Part shown: in pieces, positions 9,833 through 18,209 of the stretch
Position numbering within the stretch: position 1 is the stretch's first letter
How the letters are laid out: the number at the start of each line of letters is the position of its first letter
Assembly (NCBI GenBank): GCA_964551305.1
Contig: CAZKBT010000021.1
Span: 1-49,975 of the forward strand
From: JBAZDC01 sp041654595
Lineage (GTDB): Bacteria; Pseudomonadota; Gammaproteobacteria; Burkholderiales; Burkholderiaceae_B
DNA length: 49,975 nucleotides
Reading direction: 5' to 3'
Notes under the pieces: generated by a model
Seen by the model: the letters and a program-made list of their open reading frames with translations, nothing else
The model's database searches: none
What the model was told of the DNA's origin: nothing
Translations under genes and position numbers: made by a program

Positions 9833-12067
9833 ATGTATGAAATATTGGGCTATGCCGACGAGTGGACGGTCGCCCCTGGACAAACGATCAACTTCAAAGT
9901 CAATTGCGAATATCCCATGGCATTCGACGCGGACCTGGTCCGAGTGCGTTGCGGCGACGTGTCGCGCGGCGCGCCCGGGCTGAAGGAGTCCGTGGCCATC
10001 CCGCGCATCGCCGAGCAGGTCAAGGGTGTCAAGCAGTATACGGAGGTCGGGTCGCGGGCCGTGGCGCCGGCGTTTCAGGAGTCGCACGAGGCGCGGCGCA
10101 GCTGGATACTGGCCATCATGCCGACGTTGCCGCAGAACGATGCGGACCAGATCATTCTGTCGCGCGGCGGCGCGGGGGCGGGCTACCGGTTGGGCTTGGA
10201 CCGCGACGGGTGTTTGTTCTGGGAGCAGTCCAACGGAGCGGACAAGCAGCGCCTGACCCTGGACACGGCCGTCGTGGCGCGCCAATGGTACCTGGTCCGC
10301 GTCTGTCTGGACCGGGTGGATGGGAGCGTGACGCTTGGCCAGACCCCCGCCAACCCTTTGCTTGCTTCCAATACGCATGCGCAGGGCAGGCAGGTTTTCG
10401 GCGCCGTGCCGGATGCCGGCTACGATGGCCTGGACATGGTGTTCGGGGCGGCGGCGACTGGTGCGAACAGGCCGGCGTATGAGCATCATTACAACGGCAG
10501 AGTGGACTCGCCCACGCTCTTGCCGTATCTGGCCGATGATGTCGACCTGGCCCAGCTGCGGGCCGAAGCCGGCGCCCGCCTGTATGCGACGCCGCCCTTG
10601 GCCGCGTGGGACTTTGCCCAGGGCATCGATACGGACGATATTTTCGATACCGCCCGAGCCTGGTCCAAGGGCCGGATCGAGAACCTTCCCGTGCGAGGCG
10701 TGCCGGGACTGCGCTGGGATTCGACGGTCATGAACTGGCAGGACAAGCCGGATCACTTCGCCGCGCTGCACTTTCATGACGACACGCTCGAGGACGCGAA
10801 ATGGGAAACGTCCTTCAGCTTGACGCTGCCCGATGATCTGCCCAGCGGCCTGTATGCGGCGCGGCTGACCGGACCCGCCGGGGAACAGGAGCGGATCACT
10901 TTCATCGTAAGGCCCAAGCGTGGCGCCGAGCGCAAGAAGATCGCATTCCTGATGTCCACGGCGACGTACATGGCTTATTCCAACTCGCATTACCGCTTCG
11001 ATGAAGAAGGCATGGAAATGAAGTCGGGCCATTTCATGGTTCTGTATCCGTGGGAAACCTATTTGGGCGAGCACCGCGAGCTGGGCCTGTCGATGTACGA
11101 CACGCATTCCGATGGATACGGCGTGTATTACGCGTCTCGCCGGCGGCCCGTGTTCAGCATGCATCTGCAATGCCGGACCTGGTCGCTGAACAGCGACAGC
11201 CGCTTTCTGGATTGGCTGGATGAAAAGGGTTTCGACTACGACGTGATCAGCGACGACATGCTGCACGAAGAGGGCTTGGAGGCGCTCAAAGGCTATAACG
11301 TGGTCATGACCGGCGCGCATCCGGAATACTGGACCACGCGCATGTGGCAGGCCATGGTGGCTTATCAGCAGCAAGGCGGACGCCTCATGTACATGGGCGG
11401 CAACGGCTTTTACTGGCGCTGCGCCTATCATCCCGCGAAACCCTGGCTGATGGAGCTCCGGCGCACCGAAACCGGCGCCCGCTATAGCGAGACGCCGGCG
11501 GGCGAAGGCTATCACAGCTACACCGGCGAATACGGCGGGACGTGGCGACGAATAGGCGTCGCGCCGCAAACGCTGGTGGGCATCGGCACCACCGCGACCG
11601 GGTTCGATGCGTCTTCGTATTACCGGCGCCGGCCGGAAAGCCTCGATCCTCGCGCCGCCTTTATCTTCGAAGGGGTCGACGAGGAAATCATCGGCGACTT
11701 CGGCAGCAGCGGCGGGGGCGCCGCCGGCGATGAGATCGACCGCGCCGACTTCAGGCTGGGCACGCCGGCGCATGCGTTGATCCTGGCCCGTTCCGAAAAG
11801 CACACGCGCTATTACAACGTGGTGCCTGAGGAAACGACCTACCACCATCCCACGATCAACGGCGAAGAGGCGAAGTATTGCTATGCCGATCTGGTGTACT
11901 ACGAATGCCTGAACGGCGGCGCGGTGTTCTCGACCGGTTCCATCACGTGGGGCGCGTCGCTGTGCTGGGACAGCTACCAGAACAATGTGTCGCGCATCAC
12001 GGAGAACGTCGTTCGGCGATTCGCGGACGATGCGCCTATCGAGTTTCCCGCTATCAGCCGTGAGTGA
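9833..12067 (+). CDS. N,N-dimethylformamidase-like large subunit
   Basis: A 744-residue protein resembling the large subunit of N,N-dimethylformamidase, which hydrolyses a substituted formamide to an amine and formate. The first half reads as beta-rich, with a lectin/LamG-like stretch around residues 70-230. The second half carries the catalytic-type region. Sequences that line up, from memory, with the two-tyrosine/one-carboxylate mononuclear iron site of Paracoccus DmfA are Y379 or Y382 (TATYMAYSNS), Y422 (MYDTHSDG) and H496-P-E498 (TGAHPEYW). It is flanked by the small protein and by an FAD amine oxidase whose GTG start overlaps this stop codon. A polyamine-type importer lies in the same operon, so the substrate is more likely an N-substituted amide than dimethylformamide itself. 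Confidence 0.8.
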   Translation: MYEILGYADEWTVAPGQTINFKVNCEYPMAFDADLVRVRCGDVSRGAPGLKESVAIPRIAEQVKGVKQYTEVGSRAVAPAFQESHEARRSWILAIMPTLPQNDADQIILSRGGAGAGYRLGLDRDGCLFWEQSNGADKQRLTLDTAVVARQWYLVRVCLDRVDGSVTLGQTPANPLLASNTHAQGRQVFGAVPDAGYDGLDMVFGAAATGANRPAYEHHYNGRVDSPTLLPYLADDVDLAQLRAEAGARLYATPPLAAWDFAQGIDTDDIFDTARAWSKGRIENLPVRGVPGLRWDSTVMNWQDKPDHFAALHFHDDTLEDAKWETSFSLTLPDDLPSGLYAARLTGPAGEQERITFIVRPKRGAERKKIAFLMSTATYMAYSNSHYRFDEEGMEMKSGHFMVLYPWETYLGEHRELGLSMYDTHSDGYGVYYASRRRPVFSMHLQCRTWSLNSDSRFLDWLDEKGFDYDVISDDMLHEEGLEALKGYNVVMTGAHPEYWTTRMWQAMVAYQQQGGRLMYMGGNGFYWRCAYHPAKPWLMELRRTETGARYSETPAGEGYHSYTGEYGGTWRRIGVAPQTLVGIGTTATGFDASSYYRRRPESLDPRAAFIFEGVDEEIIGDFGSSGGGAAGDEIDRADFRLGTPAHALILARSEKHTRYYNVVPEETTYHHPTINGEEAKYCYADLVYYECLNGGAVFSTGSITWGASLCWDSYQNNVSRITENVVRRFADDAPIEFPAISRE

Positions 12068-13362
12068 ATCCTCTTATGACGTATTCGGACAGGTGCGCAG
12101 CATACAGGTCGTTGTGGGAAGAAACGGCCAGCCCGCCTCCGCTTGCGGACACGCTGACCGGCTCGCTCGATTGTGACGTGGTCATCGTCGGAGGCGGCAT
12201 AACGGGCTTGTCCACGGCGCTGCACCTGGCCGAGAGAGGCGTGGCGCCGTGCGTTCTGGAGGCGCACGAGCTGGCCTGGGGCGCGTCGGGGCGCAACGGC
12301 GGCCAGGTCATTCCCGGCATCAAGCATGATCCCGGCGAGATATTGAAACGGTACGGCCATGAGCTGGGCGAGCCGCTGCTGGAAATGGTGGCCGGCGGCG
12401 CCGATACGGTGTTCGACGTCATCGACCGCTATGGGATACCGTGCGACGCCGTGCGCAAGGGCTGGGTGCAGCCGGCGCATTCGTCCCGAGCCCTGGCCGT
12501 GGTGCAGGACCGCGGCCGGCAGTGGATAGAACGCGGCGCGCCCGCCGAGCTGCTGGACCGCGACGGCGTGGCGGCGTTGCTTGGCACCGACCATTACCTG
12601 GGCGGGTGGATCGATCGGCGCGCGGGCAGCATCCAGCCGCTGAGCTATACCCGCGGTCTGGTAAAGGCGGCGGCGTCCCTGGGCGCGACATTGTTTGAGC
12701 GTTCGCCGGTCGTGTCGCTGGAGCGCAGCGGACAGTTCTGGGTGGCGCGCACGCGCAACGGCGCGACGGTGAAGGCGCGGCACGCCCTGATCGCGACCAA
12801 TGCCTACACGGACGATCTATGGCCCAAATTGCGGCAGACGGTGATCGCCGGCAATAGCTTCATCGTCGCCACGGACCCGCTGGATCCTTCCCTCGGCGCG
12901 AGCATCTTTCCCGGCGGCGAGGTGGCGTCGGATTCCAGGCGCTTGCTGTTGTACTTTCGGCGCGACGCGCAAGGACGATTCATCATGGGGGGACGCGGCC
13001 AGTTTCCGGATCCGAGCTCCGAAGAAGACTGGGCGCATCTGGAGCGGGCGGCGCGCCTGCTGTATCCGCAACTGGCGTCGGTGCCGTTCACCTATCGCTG
13101 GACGGGCCGGGTGGCATTGACGCGCGACGCGGTGCCCCATGTTCATGAGCCGGCGCCCGACTTGAGAATCGTACTGGGCTATAACGGCCGGGGCGTCGCG
13201 TTGGCCACGCAGATGGGCCGTTATCTTGCCGAGACCATCTGCACGGGAAAGAGGCTGCCGTATCCCGTCACCGAGATCGACCCCATTCCCTTTCATGGGT
13301 TGCGGCGTCTGTACATAGGCCTGGGTGTTGCCTATTACGGCCTGTGCGACAGGATAGCCTGA
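12064..13362 (+). CDS. FAD-dependent amine/amino-acid oxidase (PuuB/DadA-like)
   Basis: A DAO-superfamily oxidoreductase. The dinucleotide-binding motif GGGITG is at residues 43-48, an FAD-contact stretch ASGRNGGQV follows at 74-82, and the C-terminal GYNGRGVALATQMG closes the cofactor fold. The overall pattern is closest to gamma-glutamylputrescine oxidase-like proteins, which oxidise an amine to an aldehyde plus ammonia. The GTG at 12064 overlaps the amidase stop (GTGA), giving 432 residues; an ATG at 12076 is the alternative. The coupling suggests that it oxidises the amine released by the upstream amidase. Confidence 0.87.
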   Translation: MNPLMTYSDRCAAYRSLWEETASPPPLADTLTGSLDCDVVIVGGGITGLSTALHLAERGVAPCVLEAHELAWGASGRNGGQVIPGIKHDPGEILKRYGHELGEPLLEMVAGGADTVFDVIDRYGIPCDAVRKGWVQPAHSSRALAVVQDRGRQWIERGAPAELLDRDGVAALLGTDHYLGGWIDRRAGSIQPLSYTRGLVKAAASLGATLFERSPVVSLERSGQFWVARTRNGATVKARHALIATNAYTDDLWPKLRQTVIAGNSFIVATDPLDPSLGASIFPGGEVASDSRRLLLYFRRDAQGRFIMGGRGQFPDPSSEEDWAHLERAARLLYPQLASVPFTYRWTGRVALTRDAVPHVHEPAPDLRIVLGYNGRGVALATQMGRYLAETICTGKRLPYPVTEIDPIPFHGLRRLYIGLGVAYYGLCDRIA

Positions 13363-13402
13363 CTGCTTTTCATCGGATGGCTTCTTCAAAGGAATTGCGA
13401 CT

Positions 13403-13750
13403 ATGACGATACGACACATCAAGAATACGGCGGCCTTCGATCAACTGGACGATCGAGGTCCGGTGGGAAAGCCTTTGAGCGAGCCCGCGTGCAGGCTCAA
13501 GGGCAAGTCCATCGAGCTGGACGGCACGCAGAATCTGTCGACCGGCATTTGGGAATGCTCGCCGGGAAAGTTTCGCCGCGAGGTCGTGCGCGGCGAGGTG
13601 ATGCACATCCTGGCCGGCGAATGCACCTTCACGCCGGATGACGGCGAGACCATAAGCATCAGCGCGGGCGATACCGTGTTCATGTCGCCGAACACGAACG
13701 GCGTATGGGACATCAAATCCACGGTCAGGAAGGTTTACACACTGCTTTGA
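13403..13750 (+). CDS. Cupin-domain protein
   Basis: A 115-residue single-domain cupin of the DUF861/Cupin_3 kind, with the typical SAGDTVFMSPNTNGVWDI end and the strand pattern around GEVMHILAGECTFTPDDGE. Such small cupins accompany amine and amino-acid oxidases in many catabolic operons; their role is mostly unproven. It lies 40 bases after the oxidase and is the last plus-strand gene of the run. Function here is unknown; a metal-binding or product-handling role is possible. Confidence 0.85.
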   Translation: MTIRHIKNTAAFDQLDDRGPVGKPLSEPACRLKGKSIELDGTQNLSTGIWECSPGKFRREVVRGEVMHILAGECTFTPDDGETISISAGDTVFMSPNTNGVWDIKSTVRKVYTLL

Positions 13751-13828
13751 CGCCTGGGTCTCGGCGCCAAAAAAGCTGAGCGCCGCCCAAAAATTTTCAG
13801 CGTGTCGCGCTTTGCCGCTTCCGCCGTC

Positions 13829-14380
13829 TCAGGCGGCCAGCGGCGCGTATCTGTCGCAATCCGTAGTATGGTCCATCACCATGCCTATCGCCTGCATGTA
13901 GGCGTAGCAGATGGTCGGTCCGACGAAGTTGAAGCCCGACTTTTTCAGCGCCTTGCTCATGGCTTCGGCTTCGGGCGTGCTGACCGGGACGCTTTTGATG
14001 TGGGCATGGTGGTTGATGATGGGTTTGTCGCCGACGAACGACCAGAGGAAGGAAACGGGGTCTTCCAGGCGCAGCCAGGCCTGGGCGTTTTGCCGGACCG
14101 AGAGCAGCTTCAGGCGGTTGCGTATGATGCCCGGATCCTGCATCAGGCTTTCGATTTGCGAGTCGGTCAGCGCGGCCAGCTTGACGGGGTCGAAGCCGAA
14201 CAGGACGCGGCGAAAGTGCTCGCGCTTTTTGAGCACGGTGATCCAGGACAGGCCTGCCTGGAAGCCTTCGAGGATGAGCATTTCGAACAGGTGTCCGGGA
14301 TCGCGCGAAGGCGTGCCCCATTCGGTGTCGTGGTAGGTGATGTAGAGCGGGTCATCGTTGCACCAGGCGCAGCGCGTCAT
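13829..14380 (-). CDS. tag: DNA-3-methyladenine glycosylase I
   Basis: Base-excision repair enzyme that removes 3-methyladenine from alkylated DNA. The start MTRCAWCNDDPLYITYHDTEWG is the family signature. C4, H17, H171 and C175 fit the zinc-snap ligands known for Tag. The length is 183 residues from the ATG at 14380; an ATG at 14392 would add MESL, and the open frame runs further back without support. It is divergent from dinB, so two DNA-damage genes share this intergenic region, but the LexA box lies nearer dinB. Confidence 0.95.
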   Translation of the reverse strand: MTRCAWCNDDPLYITYHDTEWGTPSRDPGHLFEMLILEGFQAGLSWITVLKKREHFRRVLFGFDPVKLAALTDSQIESLMQDPGIIRNRLKLLSVRQNAQAWLRLEDPVSFLWSFVGDKPIINHHAHIKSVPVSTPEAEAMSKALKKSGFNFVGPTICYAYMQAIGMVMDHTTDCDRYAPLAA

Positions 14381-14442
14381 AAGCGATTCCATCGTGAAAA
14401 GGCGAAAAAAGAGGCAGCGCGCGGCTACCGCGCGCACCGTAT

Positions 14443-14458
14443 CTGTGTGGATATACAG
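14443..14458 (+). promoter_or_regulatory. LexA (SOS) box upstream of dinB
   Basis: CTGTGTGGATATACAG matches the CTG-N10-CAG LexA consensus, with CTGT/ACAG ends and a TA-rich centre. It ends 33 bases before the dinB ATG, where bound LexA would block the promoter. It lies 63 bases or more from tag on the other strand. Confidence 0.87.
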
Positions 14459-14491
14459 TAGAATAGCGCATCGGACGATCCCGCGCACGAC

Positions 14492-15667
14492 ATGGATTCT
14501 TTTGACGCTCCACCCGACGGCTCCCGGCCGCGACGCATCGCGCATCTGGACATGGATGCGTTTTTTGCGTCGGTGGAGCTGTTGGCCTATCCGGAGTTGC
14601 GCGGCTTGCCGGTCGTGGTGGGGGGCAGCCGGGCCAGCGAGCCCGTGGTGCGGCCGGACGGCACGCGAGTGTTTTCGCGATTGCGCAGTTACGCGGGGCG
14701 GGGCGTCGCGACGACCTCCACCTACGAAGCCCGCAAGCTCGGGGTTTTCTCCGCCATGGGCTTGATGAAGTCGGCGAAACTGGCGCCGGATGCGATATTG
14801 CTGCCGGCGAATTTTGCCGCCTATCGCCATTACTCGCGCCTGTTCAAGCAGGCCGTGCGCGAGATCACGCCGCATATCGAGGATCGCGGCATCGACGAAA
14901 TTTATGTCGAGCTGACCGATATGCCCGAGGACAGCCGGACGTTGGCGCTGCGGATCAAGGCGGCCGTGGCCGAGGCGACGGGCTTATGCTGTTCCATCGG
15001 CATCTCGCCCAACAAGCTTTTGTCCAAGATCGCGTCGGATCTGGACAAGCCCGATGGGCTGACGATGATCGGTCCCGGCGATCTGCAGCGGCGGATATGG
15101 CCCTTGCCCGCATCCAAGATCAACGGCATCGGCCCCAAGTCCTATCTCAAGCTGGTCGACCTGGGAATCGAAACGATAGGCCAGCTGGCCCGCGCCTCGC
15201 CCGAGCTGTTGCAGAAGCACTTCGGCCTGACCTACGCGCAATGGCTGTTGAACGTGGCGCACGGATTGGACGACAGGCCGGTGGCGATTCATTCCGAACC
15301 CAAGTCTATCAGCAGGGAGACGACGTTCGATCGCGACTTGCACGTGGTTCGCGACCGCGCCGAGCTGTCGTCCGTGCTGGTCCACTTATGCGAGCGCCTG
15401 GAGGACGATCTCAAGCGCAAGGGCTATGCCGGACGCACGATAGGCATCAAGCTGCGCTTCGACGATTTTCGTACCGTGACACGGGATGTCACGCTGGATG
15501 CGCCCGCCGCCGATGCCGCCGCGATCCTGAGCGCCGCGCGCGCGGGACTGCGCAGGGTTCCCATGACGCATCGGTTACGGCTGTTGGGCGTGCGCATTGG
15601 GGCGCTGGTTCCATGCGCCGAGGACGACGCCCGGTCTTGCCGCGGCACGCAGCTGAGCTTGTATTGA
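14492..15667 (+). CDS. dinB: DNA polymerase IV (Y family)
   Basis: Error-prone translesion polymerase, 391 residues. The metal-binding motif D20-M-D22 is followed by the steric-gate aromatic F25. The catalytic pair D135-E136 lies in GIDE, where E. coli has LDE or SIDE. The fingers region TSTYEARKLGVFSAMG and a C-terminal little-finger domain are present. The end TQLSLY is a beta-clamp binding tail. Compared with E. coli DinB (351 residues) there are about 20 extra residues after VVVGGSR (about 48-68), a feature I recall from other betaproteobacterial DinB proteins. The LexA box upstream indicates SOS induction. Confidence 0.95.
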   Translation: MDSFDAPPDGSRPRRIAHLDMDAFFASVELLAYPELRGLPVVVGGSRASEPVVRPDGTRVFSRLRSYAGRGVATTSTYEARKLGVFSAMGLMKSAKLAPDAILLPANFAAYRHYSRLFKQAVREITPHIEDRGIDEIYVELTDMPEDSRTLALRIKAAVAEATGLCCSIGISPNKLLSKIASDLDKPDGLTMIGPGDLQRRIWPLPASKINGIGPKSYLKLVDLGIETIGQLARASPELLQKHFGLTYAQWLLNVAHGLDDRPVAIHSEPKSISRETTFDRDLHVVRDRAELSSVLVHLCERLEDDLKRKGYAGRTIGIKLRFDDFRTVTRDVTLDAPAADAAAILSAARAGLRRVPMTHRLRLLGVRIGALVPCAEDDARSCRGTQLSLY

Positions 15668-15679
15668 CGATCCGCCGTT

Positions 15680-16546
15680 CTACAGTCCGAATTCGGCTTC
15701 GACGGCCAGACCCGCGCGCAGCGTGACCCGGTCATGCGATGCGATGGCGTTCACGCCGAACAAGATGCCGTCCTTGAATTGCCGATGCGCTTGCAGCGTG
15801 AGGCCGGGCTCGTCATGCACGACGCCCGTGGCTTGGTCGATGTTGGGCATGGGACAGCGCGCGCACCGCTTGACGAAGGCAAAGCTCATGGACGGCAGCC
15901 GGATACCGCTGAGATAGTCTTCGTCGTAGGGCTCCAGGCCTTGCAGGACGACGTTGGGCCGGAAGCGGTTCATGGGCACGGGGCGCCGTCCTTTCGCCGC
16001 CAGGCGGCGATTCAGATCGTCCAGCGAGGCTTGGTTGGTGAACAGGTAGGGAAAGCCGTCCGCGAAGCCGAAGAGCTGCTGTGTGGCGAACTGCGTCGCC
16101 CATTGCGCGTTGTCGCCGCGCCATGCCTGGATATGGGACGGGCTGGGCGAACGAGCCGCATCGGCGTGGACGCGCAGCAAGCGGCAGGGCTGGTCCATGA
16201 ACGCGCTCAAGGCGAGAGCGGCGGCATCGCCTTCGTCGCGGCCCAGCGTATCGGCCTGCCAGACGCGGACGGGAACCGCTTCGGCCGTGTCGGACGAAGG
16301 GTGCAGCGCAATGCGCACGAGTTCCGCCCCCGGCATGCGGACGAGCAAATGCTCGGCGTCCAGGGCCGGCCGGATCAAGGCCATGCGAGGGTATTCGCGC
16401 TGGGTCATCATGCGGCCTTGTCCGTCGACGATGATCCATTGCCTGTCCCATTCGAGGCCGGCCAGAAAAACCGTCGCCGTATCGTGATCGACGGCGGCGC
16501 AGGACTTGATGGGATAGCTGTGCAGGCTGAGTATGGATACGGCCAT
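15680..16546 (-). CDS. MOSC-domain protein (YcbX/mARC-like)
   Basis: A 288-residue protein with an N-terminal MOSC beta-barrel domain (about 1-120, starting ILSLHSYPIKSC) and a C-terminal MOSC domain. The latter contains the Cys pair in KRCARCPMPNID, the position that binds the molybdenum cofactor in mARC/YcbX reductases. These proteins reduce N-hydroxylated compounds, and this one may do the same. It converges on dinB with only 12 bases between the stops and has no obvious operon partner. There is no clear ribosome site before the ATG. Confidence 0.88.
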   Translation of the reverse strand: MAVSILSLHSYPIKSCAAVDHDTATVFLAGLEWDRQWIIVDGQGRMMTQREYPRMALIRPALDAEHLLVRMPGAELVRIALHPSSDTAEAVPVRVWQADTLGRDEGDAAALALSAFMDQPCRLLRVHADAARSPSPSHIQAWRGDNAQWATQFATQQLFGFADGFPYLFTNQASLDDLNRRLAAKGRRPVPMNRFRPNVVLQGLEPYDEDYLSGIRLPSMSFAFVKRCARCPMPNIDQATGVVHDEPGLTLQAHRQFKDGILFGVNAIASHDRVTLRAGLAVEAEFGL

Positions 16547-16758
16547 GGCGGCGGCGATGTCGTGGTTGCGGCGAGGATGCCGACATCATAGCGCGTCCGG
16601 CCCGGCGGCCCTTGGCCGAAGGCTGGCGGATGTGTTGTTATTTGGGGCTTTATGGCGGCGCGCGCCTGGATGCGTGATCCCGTGTCCTGCTCATGCGTTA
16701 GAATTTTGTAGCGGGTTTTCCCGCCCCTACTTTCAGTTGTCACTATAGGAACGCAATA

Positions 16759-17946
16759 ATGGAATTTGATCGGGCAGGCGCGCGTGCACTCATGGAGATC
16801 ACCAGTCGCCCCGAGCTGGTGTTCGTGCGCGGCCAGGGCTCCTGGCTGGAGGATCACGCGGGCAAGCGCTACCTGGATTTCATCCAGGGCTGGGCCGTGA
16901 ATTGCCTGGGTCATTCGCCGGCGGAACTGGTGCAGGCGGTCACCAAGCAGGCCGCGCTGTTGATCAACCCGTCTCCGGCCTTCTACAACCAGCCGTCGCT
17001 GGAGCTGGCCAAGCGATTGGTCGGCGCATCCTGCTTCGATCGGATTTTCTTCGCCAACAGCGGCGCCGAGGCCAACGAGGGCGCGATCAAGCTGGCCCGC
17101 AAGTGGGGTCAGCTGCATCGCAAGGGCGCTTTCAAGATCATCACCTTCGACCATAGTTTCCACGGCCGCACGCTGGCGACCATGTCGGCGTCGGGCAAGC
17201 CGGGCTGGGACAAGCTGTTCGCGCCCCAGGTGGACGGATTTCCAAAAGCCAAGTTGAACGATCTGGATTCGGTGCGGGCCTTGATCGACGATCAGACCGT
17301 TGCCGTCATGCTCGAGCCCGTGCAGGGCGAGGCGGGCGTGATCCCGGCCACGCGTGAATTCCTGCAAGCCTTGCGCGCATTGACCAGGGAAAAGGGGTTG
17401 CTGCTCATCGTCGATGAAGTGCAGACGGGCATGGGCCGCACGGGAACCATGTTCGCCTACGAGCAGACCGGCATCGAGCCGGACATCATGACGCTGGGCA
17501 AGGGCATCGGCGCGGGCGCGCCGTTGGCGGCGCTTTGCGCGCGCGAGGAGGTGTCGGTGTTCGCCCATGGCGACCAGGGCGGCACGTATAACGGCAACCC
17601 CCTGATGACGGCCATAGGCGTGGCGGTATTCGACGCGTTGGCCGCGCCGGGATTCCTGGACACGGTCAAAGCCCGCGGCGAGCAGTTGTCCAAGGGCCTG
17701 ATCGCTTTGTCGGACAAATGGGGCATGCGGGGAGAGCGCGGCGAAGGCCTGCTGCGGGCACTACTGCTGGATCGCGACGACGGCTCCGCCATCGTCCAGG
17801 CCGCGCGCGATGCCGAGTCTGGACTGCTGCTGAACGCGCCGCGCGGCGATATCCTGCGCTTCATGCCGGCGCTGAACGTTACGTCCGAGGAAATCGAGCA
17901 GATGCTGGCGCAATTGGACGGCATCATCGCGCAAGTTCGAGCCTGA
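16759..17946 (+). CDS. argD: Acetylornithine/succinyldiaminopimelate-type aminotransferase
   Basis: Class III PLP aminotransferase, 395 residues, the usual ArgD length. It shows FANSGAEANEGAIKLAR (98-114), the PLP-contact D219 and Q222 in VDEVQTG, and the Schiff-base lysine K248 in TLGKGIGAGAPLAA. ArgD makes N-acetylornithine in arginine synthesis. Related class III enzymes act on ornithine, GABA or putrescine, so the symbol is likely but not certain. The 5' region (16600-16758) has no gene; a small GCGGG-TTTT-CCCGC hairpin lies at 16711-16724. Two hairpins follow the stop. Confidence 0.87.
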   Translation: MEFDRAGARALMEITSRPELVFVRGQGSWLEDHAGKRYLDFIQGWAVNCLGHSPAELVQAVTKQAALLINPSPAFYNQPSLELAKRLVGASCFDRIFFANSGAEANEGAIKLARKWGQLHRKGAFKIITFDHSFHGRTLATMSASGKPGWDKLFAPQVDGFPKAKLNDLDSVRALIDDQTVAVMLEPVQGEAGVIPATREFLQALRALTREKGLLLIVDEVQTGMGRTGTMFAYEQTGIEPDIMTLGKGIGAGAPLAALCAREEVSVFAHGDQGGTYNGNPLMTAIGVAVFDALAAPGFLDTVKARGEQLSKGLIALSDKWGMRGERGEGLLRALLLDRDDGSAIVQAARDAESGLLLNAPRGDILRFMPALNVTSEEIEQMLAQLDGIIAQVRA

Positions 17947-17967
17947 TAGGCGGTCTTGAAGTTCTTT

Positions 17968-17997
17968 ACGACATGGCGCCCACGGGCGCCATGTCGT
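17968..17997 (+). terminator. Perfect 13-bp hairpin after argD
   Basis: ACGACATGGCGCC (17968-17980) and GGCGCCATGTCGT (17985-17997) pair perfectly around a 4-nt loop. There is no T-run after it, so it may protect the 3' end of the mRNA or act with the next hairpin in ending transcription. Confidence 0.55.
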
Positions 17998-18011
17998 CGT
18001 AGACACCGTTA

Positions 18012-18050
18012 AACGCCGCCCGTGCTTGACCGCCCGGGCGGCGTTCTATT
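18012..18050 (+). terminator. Terminator hairpin between argD and the GntR regulator
   Basis: AACGCCGCCCG (18012-18022) pairs with CGGGCGGCGTT (18035-18045), an 11-bp stem with a 12-nt loop, followed by the T-rich CTATTT. It is the more likely actual terminator of argD. Confidence 0.65.
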
Positions 18051-18135
18051 TCGGCATCCGTTTTGTTCTTCCCCGTCTGGTATTTCCGCCTTCATCGGCG
18101 TTGGCTGGAGCAAACGCCTTGCTTTCCATTCATCT

Positions 18136-18195
18136 AAATTGGCCTGACCAGTTGACGAATTGATTGATTGGAAGGTAAATTGGTCAGGCCAATTT
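18136..18195 (+). promoter_or_regulatory. Twin FadR/PdhR-type operators flanking a promoter
   Basis: Site 1 has AAATTGG-N5-CCA (18136-18150) with a decayed right arm. Site 2 is a perfect palindrome, AAATTGG-TCAGG-CCAATTT (18177-18195). Their cores TGGCCTGACCA and TGGTCAGGCCA are reverse complements, and the centres lie 41 bp apart, about four helical turns. TTGACG (18152-18157) followed 17 bp later by GTAAAT lies between them as a possible promoter. The pattern fits operators of FadR/PdhR-subfamily GntR proteins, one of which is encoded at once downstream. Confidence 0.72.
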
Positions 18196-18209
18196 GAGGG
18201 AAAAATGAA

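Noticed and set aside
9557..11848. A 763-residue open frame on the minus strand across the amidase gene
   Set aside because: It is antisense to a recognisable protein, has no family-like motifs and no ribosome site. Such long antisense frames are common in high-GC genes; similar ones lie opposite glcB, gyrB, the ThDP genes and the amn gene.
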